From Prevotellamassilia sp. (lineage in GTDB: Bacteria; Bacteroidota; Bacteroidia; Bacteroidales; Bacteroidaceae): DNA of 8,766 bases. The first letter of the stretch is position 1. Every line of letters begins with the position of its first letter. Below the pieces are notes generated by a model. That model searched no databases and was not told the DNA's origin. It saw only the letters and a list, made by a program, of their open reading frames with translations. Where the stretch lies: positions 1-8,766 of the forward strand of contig JAHAWW010000236.1 in assembly GCA_018383375.1 (NCBI GenBank), in the 5' to 3' direction. A program made the translations under genes and the position numbers. Positions 1-6,979 of the stretch are shown piece by piece.

Positions 1-216
1 GAGATGCTCTCGCGGTGTGGTTTTGGCCTGCGCAACATGGTCATCGTCAGTGTGTCGATTAGCGCGGGCATAGGTTTCTCGTCCAATCCTGCCATTTTCG
101 CCCATTTCCCCTCCATTGTGCAAATCATCTTTGCCGGCAACAGCGTGGCCATCGTGTTTGTGGTGGCCGTGTTGCTCAACCTGCTCATTCCCAAAAAGTT
201 TCAACAAGAAGAATGA
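1..216 (+). CDS. NCS2-family uracil/xanthine permease, C-terminal fragment
   Basis: Only the last 71 codons are in the window; the frame is open at base 1, so the start lies upstream and the ATG at base 4 is internal. The family carries uracil, xanthine or related nucleobases across the inner membrane by cation symport. The fragment shows two hydrophobic segments: one begins with RNMVIVSVSISAGIGF, and the other is the final helix ending VAVLLNLLIPKK, followed by a short charged cytoplasmic tail (FQQEE). The RN-x-IVSVS run, the small-residue SAGIG stretch and the terminal LLNLLIP are typical of NCS2 C-termini. The substrate cannot be decided because the substrate-binding helices are outside the window. 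A terminator about 100 bases downstream probably ends its transcript. Confidence 0.8.
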   Translation, partial: EMLSRCGFGLRNMVIVSVSISAGIGFSSNPAIFAHFPSIVQIIFAGNSVAIVFVVAVLLNLLIPKKFQQEE

Positions 217-269
217 GGCGTCTGCACGGTCTCGTCTTGACGACGTGACACCTTGAGCGATTTGTCTTT

Positions 270-298
270 TTTGTTTCGCCCGTTTAGTGTTATATTTG
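270..298 (+). promoter_or_regulatory. possible Bacteroidetes-type promoter just ahead of a terminator
   Basis: TATATTTG at 291-298 matches the -7 consensus TAnnTTTG. The nearest TTTG upstream (270-273) leaves a 17-base spacer, shorter than the usual 19-21, so the match is partial. Transcription would start near 303-305 and run almost at once into the hairpin at 311-341. It may be chance in an AT-rich spacer. Confidence 0.35.
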
Positions 299-310
299 AG
301 CAAAGATAGA

Positions 311-341
311 AGAAGGGAGGCCCATTCGGCCTCTCTTTTTT
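311..341 (+). terminator. rho-independent terminator of the permease gene
   Basis: A nine-pair stem (AGGGAGGCC at 314-322 with GGCCTCTCT at 328-336, one G-U pair) closes a five-base loop CATTC and is followed directly by a run of T to 341. The A-rich bases before the stem can pair with the T run. It lies about 95 bases after the permease stop codon and there is no other gene between, so it most likely ends that transcript. Confidence 0.85.
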
Positions 342-598
342 GATATTCAAGGCCATACGGGGCTTATGACACGAAAAACCGGCCTTATGACAGTCTTTTT
401 TGCAATAAAGACAGACTTTTGGGTCACTGATTTTGATTGTTTTATGACCCATTCAGAGCGTTTGAACCGGCAGGCAGGCCGGAGGAGAATGATCATCAAA
501 AGTTTTTGCGTCAAATCTGTCACACACAACCCCCTTAAACAAACCATTCGGCAAGGCCCGGGCAGCGGCATGCCGTTTATCCATAATCAACGCCCTGA
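342..598. other. gene-free spacer with short direct and inverted repeats
   Basis: No convincing gene is present. TTATGAC occurs at 364-370, 385-391 and 442-448; the first two sit in a 15-base direct repeat (13 of 15 identical) with a period of exactly 21 bases. Inverted repeats are GTCTTT/AAAGAC (393-398 and 407-412), GGGTCA/TGACCC (421-426 and 445-450) and CCGGC/GCCGG (467-471 and 478-482). An open frame from 366 to 623, with an internal ATG at 489 preceded by GGAGG, resembles no family I recognise and looks accidental. No tRNA or known structured RNA was recognised. Confidence 0.5.
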
Positions 599-607
599 TT
601 GCGCCGA

Positions 608-716
608 TTTGCAGTATCTTTAGACAAGATTGGCGTCACCTCGGCCATAACAAAAGCAAATCCGAGTACTTTCGTTTGTTATTGCATTTGGTTTGCAGTA
701 TCTTTGCATAAGATTT
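608..716 (+). repeat. duplicated promoter-like box TTTGCAGTATCTTT
   Basis: The 14-mer TTTGCAGTATCTTT occurs at 608-621 and again at 692-705, 84 bases apart, and both copies are followed four bases later by AAGATT. The second copy carries the -7 element of the helicase promoter. The first ends in A where the consensus has G (TATCTTTA) and has no TTTG at the -33 distance, so it appears to be an inactive or weak copy. Confidence 0.6.
675..706 (+). promoter_or_regulatory. promoter of the helicase-led operon
   Basis: TTTG at 675-678, a spacer of exactly 20 bases and TATCTTTG at 699-706 match the Bacteroidetes TTTG-N19-21-TAnnTTTG consensus in full. The predicted start near 711-714 leaves a leader of only about 12 bases before the ATG at 725. 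It is the only full consensus found ahead of the five-gene run. Confidence 0.8.
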
Positions 717-724
717 TCAACCTT

Positions 725-2056
725 ATGCAGCTCACCGACCAACTTCTGACACAATCGCTCAACAACCTTGGCATTGCTTCACTCTCTGAAATGCAACGCG
801 ACTTCGTGGCCACGGCCGGGCGCGGTGGCGATGTGTTGCTGCTTTCACCCACAGGCTCGGGCAAAACTCTGGCCTTCGTTTTGGCAGCTCTCAACCACAT
901 CGACCCCGACGGCAACAAAACCACCGTCATCGTGGTGCAACCCTCACGCGAATTGGCCCAACAGAGCGACGACCTCGTGCGACGAATGAAATGCGGCGTG
1001 CGGTCGATGGCCGTCACGGGAGGCAAAGCGGCAGCCACCGAGCGCAAAACGCTCGAAGGCATCAAGCCGCACATCGTCTTTGGCACACCCGGCCGACTCC
1101 TTGACCACTTCGACTCAAAAGCCATCGCCACAGCCGCCGTGAGCCTCTTCATCATCGACGAATACGACAAGTGTCTCGAACAAGGTTTCCTCGAAGAAAT
1201 GACTGCCGTCAGAGCCGCTCTGCCTGAACACGCACTCACCACCTGGCTCATCTCGGCCACAAGCGAACCGGCCGAAATCTCACACTTCATCAACAAAACG
1301 CGCCTCTGCCGGCTCGACTTCACTCCACAAACGGCCGACGCACGCGTGCAACGCTTCGTGGTGACATCGCCCACAAGAGACAAACTCGACACCCTCGGCC
1401 GACTGCTCACCACATTCGGCTCACGCCAAACCATCGTCTTTGCCGCACACCGCGAGAGTGTCGACCGCATTTATGGCCACCTCAAAGACGCCCGTTTCGC
1501 CGTGGGCAAATACCACGGCGGTATGGATCAGGCCGACCGCGAAAGAGCCGTCTACAAATTTCGTTGCGGGGCCATCGCCATTCTCGTATCGACCGACTTG
1601 GCCGCACGCGGCCTCGATATTCCCGAGGTGAAACAGGTGGTGCACTATCACATTGCTGCCGACGCCGCCACGGCCTCACATCGCGACGGACGCTCCACAC
1701 GCTGGCTTGCCGAAGGAGCGTCATACGCCATCATAGGGCCCGACGAAACCACACCGGCCTGGTTTGCCGAAGCCGACAGTCTCGACGTGGCCGACGTGGT
1801 CTTGCGCCGACCGGCACCCTCCGACTGGGCCGCCATCTATATCGGCCGAGGCAAGCAAGACAAGATATCCAAAGGCGACGTGGTGGGCTTCATTTGTAAA
1901 AAAGGCGGCGTCAAAGCAGCCGATATCGGACGCATCGACGTGACGCCTCACGCCACCTACGCCGCCGTGCGCCGCACAGTGCTCAAAGGTATGCTCTCTG
2001 CCGTGGCCGGCGAAAAAATCAAAGGACAAAAGACCATCATCGAAGAGATGAGATGA
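725..2056 (+). CDS. DbpA-like DEAD-box ATP-dependent RNA helicase (DEYD variant)
   Basis: This 443-residue cytoplasmic helicase probably remodels 23S rRNA during large-subunit assembly, as DbpA does. Visible motifs are Q24, motif I SPTGSGKT (41-48), PSRELA (73-78), TPGRL (121-125), motif II DEYD (145-148), SAT (177-179), motif V STDLAARGLDIP (289-300) and motif VI HRDGRSTR (319-326). Residues from about 380 to the end, with KGDVVGF, AADIGRIDV, AAVRR and KIKG, resemble the DbpA RNA-binding domain that recognises hairpin 92. The frame is open back to an ATG at 599, but 725 is chosen because the promoter lies at 675-706 and homology starts there. Motif II reads DEYD rather than DEAD, and motif VI lacks the usual HRIGRTGR but keeps its key arginines. 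It heads the run that contains smpB. The helicase class is certain; the DbpA role is inferred from the C-terminal domain. Confidence 0.9.
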   Translation: MQLTDQLLTQSLNNLGIASLSEMQRDFVATAGRGGDVLLLSPTGSGKTLAFVLAALNHIDPDGNKTTVIVVQPSRELAQQSDDLVRRMKCGVRSMAVTGGKAAATERKTLEGIKPHIVFGTPGRLLDHFDSKAIATAAVSLFIIDEYDKCLEQGFLEEMTAVRAALPEHALTTWLISATSEPAEISHFINKTRLCRLDFTPQTADARVQRFVVTSPTRDKLDTLGRLLTTFGSRQTIVFAAHRESVDRIYGHLKDARFAVGKYHGGMDQADRERAVYKFRCGAIAILVSTDLAARGLDIPEVKQVVHYHIAADAATASHRDGRSTRWLAEGASYAIIGPDETTPAWFAEADSLDVADVVLRRPAPSDWAAIYIGRGKQDKISKGDVVGFICKKGGVKAADIGRIDVTPHATYAAVRRTVLKGMLSAVAGEKIKGQKTIIEEMR

Positions 2057-2098
2057 CGCCATGAGCCGACGGCATTTGTCTGTCACATCCCCACATCC

Positions 2099-2599
2099 AT
2101 GAACATCCAGATTACCCGAAACAACCTCGAGGCCGCCACAAACGAAAGTGGCGAAGCCGTGGCACGAGAAGTGAAAAACGCCATTGAACAAGCCTGCGGC
2201 AGTCTGACGGCCGAAACACTGACGGCCCTCAACGCCGAACAAGTGACGCTCTGGGCCTTCTTTATCCTCCACGATGAGGTGATGGACGGCGGTTTCGTGC
2301 AACTTATCCACAACGGCTACGGCCCCTTCTTCTTCCGAAACCCCTTCACCAAAGCCATGCAACTCTGGGGCATAGACACCATCGTGCCCATCATGCGACA
2401 CGCCGAAAAACTCTATCGAAAACACGGTGCCGACATCGAAAAGCCCTGCTCCGACGAAGCCTTTATGGCCCTCTTCGAGCAGTTTCCGCAATTTGACGAC
2501 CTCGACGACGAATTTATCGAAGAAGAAGAAAACATCTGCCAAGCCGTCGGACAATACGTGGCCGACCATTTGGAACGATTTGTCGAGGTGGTCAACTAA
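2099..2599 (+). CDS. DMP19/DUF4375-family acidic protein
   Basis: This 166-residue soluble protein has no signal peptide or membrane segment. Residues 59-75 (DEVMDGGFVQLIHNGYG) match the DEV-x-GGF-Q-x-x-x-N-G core of the DMP19/DUF4375 family as I remember it. The Neisseria member, DMP19, is a DNA mimic that binds a transcription factor; most members have no known role. The protein is strongly acidic: I count 29 Asp/Glu against 11 Lys/Arg, with nine acidic residues among positions 133-144 (DDLDDEFIEEEE). That suits DNA mimicry but does not prove it. It starts 42 bases after the helicase stop and ends 23 bases before smpB, so it is very likely co-transcribed. Family confidence is fair; function is unknown. 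Confidence 0.75.
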   Translation: MNIQITRNNLEAATNESGEAVAREVKNAIEQACGSLTAETLTALNAEQVTLWAFFILHDEVMDGGFVQLIHNGYGPFFFRNPFTKAMQLWGIDTIVPIMRHAEKLYRKHGADIEKPCSDEAFMALFEQFPQFDDLDDEFIEEEENICQAVGQYVADHLERFVEVVN

Positions 2600-2622
2600 A
2601 CAACAACAATCTACATTCACCT

Positions 2623-3096
2623 ATGGCAGCAAAAAAAGGCCTCAAAAAGGCTAACATCAATATCAAAAACAAACGGGCGGAATTTGACTATTTCGTCCTC
2701 GACCGCTACACGGCCGGCATCGTTCTGACCGGCACCGAAATCAAAAGCATCAGAGCCGGCAAGGCCGGATTGGTCGACACCTTCTGCTATATCCACAACC
2801 ACGAGATGTGGGTGAAAAATATGTATATAGCCGAATATGAGTTCGGCTCGTTTGGCAACCACGCCACACGACGCGACCGCAAACTCCTGCTCAACCGCAA
2901 AGAAATTCTCAACCTCGAGAACGAAACCAAATCGCCAGGCCTCACCATCGTGCCCCTGCGCCTCTACATCGACGAAAACGGCAGGGCCAAACTCGTCATT
3001 GCCCTCTGTAAGGGTAAAAAAGACTACGACAAACGCGCCACGCTCAGAGACAAAGACGACCGCCGCGAAATGGACCGCGCCATAAAACGCTACTGA
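2623..3096 (+). CDS. smpB: SsrA-binding protein SmpB (trans-translation)
   Basis: SmpB binds tmRNA and brings it to ribosomes stalled on broken messages, so the nascent chain is tagged for degradation and the ribosome released. The 157-residue length is normal. Conserved blocks are all present: the N-terminal NKRAEFDYFVLDRYTAGIVL with the following TGTEIKSIRAGK (residues 17-47), NHATRRDRKLLLNRKEI (79-95), GLTIVPLRLY (106-115) and GKKDYDKR (131-138), followed by a basic C-terminal tail ending AIKRY that would enter the mRNA channel. The start follows an A-rich leader without a clear Shine-Dalgarno, usual in this phylum. The tmRNA gene itself is not in the window. It shares the operon with a predicted rRNA helicase, which gives a common ribosome theme. 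Confidence 0.97.
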   Translation: MAAKKGLKKANINIKNKRAEFDYFVLDRYTAGIVLTGTEIKSIRAGKAGLVDTFCYIHNHEMWVKNMYIAEYEFGSFGNHATRRDRKLLLNRKEILNLENETKSPGLTIVPLRLYIDENGRAKLVIALCKGKKDYDKRATLRDKDDRREMDRAIKRY

Positions 3097-3139
3097 CGCC
3101 CCACAGACTAAACACCACTTAACTGCCTAAACCACACAC

Positions 3140-5881
3140 ATGCCTACACTGCAAGAAGCCATCAAAGCACGCATCCTGTTGCTCGACGGCGCCATGGGGA
3201 CACTCATACAGACCTATGGGCTCGAAGAAGCCGACTTCCGCGGCGAACAATTTGCCGACATCGAAGGACAACAAAAAGGCAACAACGACCTCTTGACGCT
3301 CACACGGCCCGACGTGATTGCCGACATCCACCGACGCTATCTCGAAGCCGGAGCCGATATCATCACGACCAACACGTTTAATGCCCAGCGCATCTCAATG
3401 GCCGACTATCATCTCCAAGACCATTGTGGCGCAATCAATCTGGCTGCCGCACGACTGGCACGCCAACTGGCCGACGAATATACCGCCAAAAATCCTGACA
3501 AACCACGCTTTGTGGCAGGCTCGGTGGGACCAACCAACAAAACTTGCTCAATCAGCATCGACGTGGACGACCCCGCTGCCCGCGCCATGGATTTCGACAC
3601 CCTCAAGGCGGCTTATGCCGAACAGATTACGGCACTCATCAAGGGTGGGGTAGACGCCCTGCTGGTGGAGACGATTTTCGACACACTCGGAGCCAAAGCC
3701 GCCATCATGGCAGCCCGAGAGTGTATGTCCGTGAGCCGTGAGGTGCCGCTGATGCTCTCGGTGACGGTGGCCGACCGCGCCGGACGCACGCTCTCCGGAC
3801 AAACCCTTGAGGCCTTCTGGACCTCCGTGGCACACGCTCATCCTTTCTCCGTAGGACTCAACTGCTCTTTCGGCGCCAAAGAACTCAAACCCTATTTGGC
3901 CACCCTCTCGACCATGGCGCCCTGCTATGTGTCCGTACATCCGAATGCCGGACTGCCCAACTCGCTCGGCCTCTACGACCAAACGCCGACGCAGATGGCC
4001 GCAGAAATGAAAGACTTCGTCGACGGCGGAATGGTCAACATCATCGGGGGATGCTGCGGCACGACAGACGAATTTATCCGTGCCTTCGCGCCACTTGTCA
4101 AAGACCAACGTGGAGGATTTGTCACTCCCCGACAGCCCAAACCACAAGCCACAGAGATGGCGCTTGCCGGACTCGACAGCCTCAAGGTGACGGCCGACAA
4201 GCGCTTCATTCCCGTCGGCGAGCGTTGCAACGTAGCCGGCTCGCGTAAGTTCCTCCGTCTCATCAAAGAGCAAAACTACAACGAGGCACTCACCATAGCC
4301 CGCGCACAAATTGAAGCCGGCGCACAAGTCATCGACATCAATATGGACGACGGCCTGCTCGATGCAAAAAAAGAGATGGTGCATTTTGTCAACCTACTCA
4401 GTGCCGACCCCGATATTTGCCGCGTGCCTTTCATGATAGACTCGTCAAAATGGGAAGTCATCGAGGCAGCGCTCAAATGCATCCAAGGCAAATGTGTCGT
4501 CAACTCCATATCGCTCAAAGAGGGCGAAGAACGCTTCCTCGCCCACGCCCAAACCATCAAACAGTTTGGCGCTGCCGTAGTCGTGATGGCCTTCGACGAA
4601 AAAGGCCAGGCCGACACCTACGAGCGCCGCATAGAAATATGTACAAGAGCCTACCGCCTGCTGGTGGATAAAGTCGGCTTCAATCCGGCCGATATCATCT
4701 TCGACCCCAACGTGTTGGCCATCTGTACAGGTATGGCCGAACACAACCACTATGCCGCCGACTTCATTGAAGCCACACGCTACATCCGCCAAAACCTCAA
4801 GGGGGCGCATGTGAGCGGCGGCGTGAGCAATCTGTCTTTCTCATTCCGCGGCAACAACTATATCCGTGAGGCCATGCACGCCGTCTTCCTCTATCACGCC
4901 ACAGCCGCAGGACAAGATTTCGGCATTGTCAATCCCGCAGCCACTATGGCCTATGCCGACGTGCCAGAACCGCTACGCTCGGTGATTGAAGACGTCATCT
5001 TCGACCGTAACGACCAAGTCGACAACCTTATCAAGATGGCCGGAGAGTCTTTGAACAGTAAACAAACCCAAACGGAACAAAAGACCGAAACCTGGCGCAC
5101 ACTGCCGCTCGAAGGCCGACTGGGACACGCCATTGAGACCGGCAACGGCGAATATCTCGAGACCGACCTCACAGAGGCTTTGCAGGCCTTCCCTTCGGCT
5201 ATCAGCATAATCGAAGGCCCATTGATGGACGCCATGAATGTGGTGGGCGACCGCTTTGGCGAAGGCAAAATGTTTCTGCCTCAGGTGGTCAAGACCGCAC
5301 GCACGATGAAGCAGGCCGTTGCCTTTCTCCAACCCTATATCGAAGCCGGCAAACAGGCTGGACACTCTGCCGGAAAAATTGTGATGGCCACAGTGAAAGG
5401 CGATGTCCATGACATCGGCAAAAACATCGTTGGCACCGTCATGGCTTGCAATAACTTCGACGTGCACGACCTCGGTGTGATGTGTCCGCAAGAGGCTGTT
5501 GTGAAGGCCGTGTTGGACGAAAAGCCCGACCTTGTCGGACTCAGCGGACTCATCACGCCAAGCCTCGACGAAATGATTCATACGGCCGAAGCGCTCGAAG
5601 CCGCCGGCATCAGTCTGCCCATTCTGCTCGGCGGCGCCACGACCAGCGCGCTCCACACGGCCCTGAAGATAGCCCCGGTCTATTCCGGTCCGGTGGTTTG
5701 GGTCAAAGACGCCTCGCAGATGGTGCTTGTGGCCACAGCCTTAATGGGTAAAGGCCGCGAGGCTTTTGTGGCCGAAAACGCTGAGCGTCAGAAGGCCTTG
5801 AGAGATCAACACGCCACCAAAGAGGTGACGCTCAAGTCGCTCGACGAAGCACGCCAAAACAAACTCAATCTGTTTGATTAA
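3140..5881 (+). CDS. metH: cobalamin-dependent methionine synthase lacking the reactivation domain
   Basis: MetH transfers a methyl group from 5-methyltetrahydrofolate through cobalamin to homocysteine, giving methionine. The 913 residues show, in order: the homocysteine domain with zinc ligands C242 and C305-C306 (GLNCSFG, GGCCGTT); the pterin-binding domain (about 352-625, with PVGERCNVAGSRKF, MIDSSKWEV and FDPN); the cobalamin cap (about 650-740); and the cobalamin domain with DVHDIG (755-760, axial ligand H757), S802, T806 and GGATTS (831-836). The protein ends LDEARQNKLNLFD, exactly where the roughly 300-residue AdoMet-binding reactivation domain of the E. coli enzyme (about 1227 residues) would begin. 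No remnant of it follows; the next gene starts eight bases on and is unrelated. The catalytic modules look complete, so the enzyme is probably active but needs a separate reactivation partner. No cobalamin riboswitch was seen upstream. Confidence 0.96.
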   Translation: MPTLQEAIKARILLLDGAMGTLIQTYGLEEADFRGEQFADIEGQQKGNNDLLTLTRPDVIADIHRRYLEAGADIITTNTFNAQRISMADYHLQDHCGAINLAAARLARQLADEYTAKNPDKPRFVAGSVGPTNKTCSISIDVDDPAARAMDFDTLKAAYAEQITALIKGGVDALLVETIFDTLGAKAAIMAARECMSVSREVPLMLSVTVADRAGRTLSGQTLEAFWTSVAHAHPFSVGLNCSFGAKELKPYLATLSTMAPCYVSVHPNAGLPNSLGLYDQTPTQMAAEMKDFVDGGMVNIIGGCCGTTDEFIRAFAPLVKDQRGGFVTPRQPKPQATEMALAGLDSLKVTADKRFIPVGERCNVAGSRKFLRLIKEQNYNEALTIARAQIEAGAQVIDINMDDGLLDAKKEMVHFVNLLSADPDICRVPFMIDSSKWEVIEAALKCIQGKCVVNSISLKEGEERFLAHAQTIKQFGAAVVVMAFDEKGQADTYERRIEICTRAYRLLVDKVGFNPADIIFDPNVLAICTGMAEHNHYAADFIEATRYIRQNLKGAHVSGGVSNLSFSFRGNNYIREAMHAVFLYHATAAGQDFGIVNPAATMAYADVPEPLRSVIEDVIFDRNDQVDNLIKMAGESLNSKQTQTEQKTETWRTLPLEGRLGHAIETGNGEYLETDLTEALQAFPSAISIIEGPLMDAMNVVGDRFGEGKMFLPQVVKTARTMKQAVAFLQPYIEAGKQAGHSAGKIVMATVKGDVHDIGKNIVGTVMACNNFDVHDLGVMCPQEAVVKAVLDEKPDLVGLSGLITPSLDEMIHTAEALEAAGISLPILLGGATTSALHTALKIAPVYSGPVVWVKDASQMVLVATALMGKGREAFVAENAERQKALRDQHATKEVTLKSLDEARQNKLNLFD

Positions 5882-5889
5882 CAACCGCA

Positions 5890-6960
5890 ATGCGCACTCT
5901 CTTATTCTCTCTCTGCTCGCTGCTCGCCACGACCTTGTGGGCCGACGATTTCGTCACAGTCCGTGACGGTAGACTTTTCTTCCCCGAAAATCCAGGCCAA
6001 CCTGCCTACTTTGTCGGCGTCACAATGGCCAAGGCGCCGCTGATGCTGAGCCACAATGACAAAGCAAGCCGACAACAGCTCAAAGCCGATTTCGACCGCC
6101 TGCAAGATTTGGGTGTGAATGTGGTGAGTGTCAGTCTGTGTGGACAAGGCCATGCCGACACGTTGACTTGCCACGACGAGAAGATGCTGAGCGGCCTTGA
6201 CGTCATTCTGGCCGAAGCCGAACGCCGACATATCTATATTATGGTATGCCTCACAGCCGGCGAATGTCCTTATTGCCACCTTTCGCACGATGACGAAACC
6301 CTCAAGCTACCCCTTCGCCGCAACACCGTCACCCGTAAGACCTACCAAGACACGCCGGCGCTCATGGCTTGGCAGCTCAGCGGTCACACCGACGACATCT
6401 TGTCGCTGGCCGCGCAATTGAAAGAGGCAGACCAACGTCACCTCATCGCCGCCTCGGCCGGTATAGAAGGCTTCGGCAAAAACAGCCGAACGGTCTGCTC
6501 GTCTCTACTCGCCGGTGCGGCCGTCGACATGCTGTCGCTCGACCTTCTCCCCACCGACATCGGATGGGCTTCAACTTCTGCGCTTCACACCGCTATGCCA
6601 CACATCTATCTCAACACCGAAGATGTGCTGGCGCAACTCAACCGCCTCAACACGCCGCTGGTCAAACCCATCATTTTGGGCCGTGTGGGCTATGAGCGCG
6701 ACAAAGCCCACTGCCACGCAGCAGCCACCACACGCAGCCGAGACGCCTTATTCTCCTTCGTGGTCAGCCATCTTGCTGAGTCGAGGTCAAACGCCACACC
6801 ACTCAGCGGGGCTTGCTTCTATGGTTGGGACTGTTCGCCGACTGCCAATGTCAGTCCCAACGGCGAACTCGCGCCACACAGGGCCGGCCAATATACCATC
6901 TTCAGGTCCGACCAGACTTCACTCAACATCATTGCTTCATTCCATCAATCCGCACCCTGA
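5890..6960 (+). CDS. secreted GH5 mannanase-like protein with altered active site (probable pseudoenzyme)
   Basis: This 356-residue protein starts with a signal peptide (MRTLLFSLCSLLATTLWA, cleavage likely before DD at 19), so it acts outside the inner membrane. Its framework follows GH5 beta-mannanases along the length: FVTVRDGRLFF with PAYFVGV, FDRLQDLGVNVVSV (68-81), ALMAWQL (157-163), a HLIAASAGIEGFG block (184-196), VDMLSLDLLPTDIGW (212-226), KPIILGRVGYERD (259-271), GACFYGW (307-313) and a C-terminal block like EPQG-x-SVF-x-x-D. Compared with the family pattern as I remember it, the acid/base Asn-Glu is Gly165-His166, the nucleophile Glu is Arg265, the conserved His is Asp218 and the strand-2 Arg is Ser80. 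It is therefore unlikely to be a normal retaining glycosidase and may be a glycan-binding or scaffold protein. It starts eight bases after metH. The alignment is by eye, so the family call is moderately sure. Confidence 0.7.
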   Translation: MRTLLFSLCSLLATTLWADDFVTVRDGRLFFPENPGQPAYFVGVTMAKAPLMLSHNDKASRQQLKADFDRLQDLGVNVVSVSLCGQGHADTLTCHDEKMLSGLDVILAEAERRHIYIMVCLTAGECPYCHLSHDDETLKLPLRRNTVTRKTYQDTPALMAWQLSGHTDDILSLAAQLKEADQRHLIAASAGIEGFGKNSRTVCSSLLAGAAVDMLSLDLLPTDIGWASTSALHTAMPHIYLNTEDVLAQLNRLNTPLVKPIILGRVGYERDKAHCHAAATTRSRDALFSFVVSHLAESRSNATPLSGACFYGWDCSPTANVSPNGELAPHRAGQYTIFRSDQTSLNIIASFHQSAP

Positions 6961-6979
6961 CCGTGCGGATTTTTATTTT
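6947..6979 (+). terminator. rho-independent terminator ending the helicase-to-GH5 operon
   Basis: A perfect nine-pair stem (AATCCGCAC at 6947-6955 with GTGCGGATT at 6963-6971) closes a seven-base loop CCTGACC and runs into TTTTATTTT. The stop codon TGA (6958-6960) of the mannanase-like gene sits in the loop, so the last codons form the 5' arm of the stem. It separates this operon from the Nudix regulator. Confidence 0.92.

Noticed and set aside
366..623. Open frame of 85 codons upstream of the helicase, with an internal ATG at 489 preceded by GGAGG
   Set aside because: The sequence matches no family, its composition is unlike the neighbouring genes, and it overlaps repeats and the first copied promoter box. 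The GGAGG lies too close to the ATG.
599..724. N-terminal extension of the helicase from ATG 599
   Set aside because: It would add 42 residues without helicase homology and would place the consensus promoter inside the coding region. The ATG at 725 fits the promoter and family length.
1721..2620. 299-codon open frame on the minus strand across the helicase end and the DMP19-like gene
   Set aside because: It is the antisense of two well supported genes, and the protein is a low-information string of His, Phe, Val and Gly. Other long minus-strand frames inside metH and the helicase are the same kind of shadow.
3097..3139. Cobalamin riboswitch ahead of metH
   Set aside because: The gap is only 43 bases and shows none of the conserved B12-box sequence; there is no room for the element.
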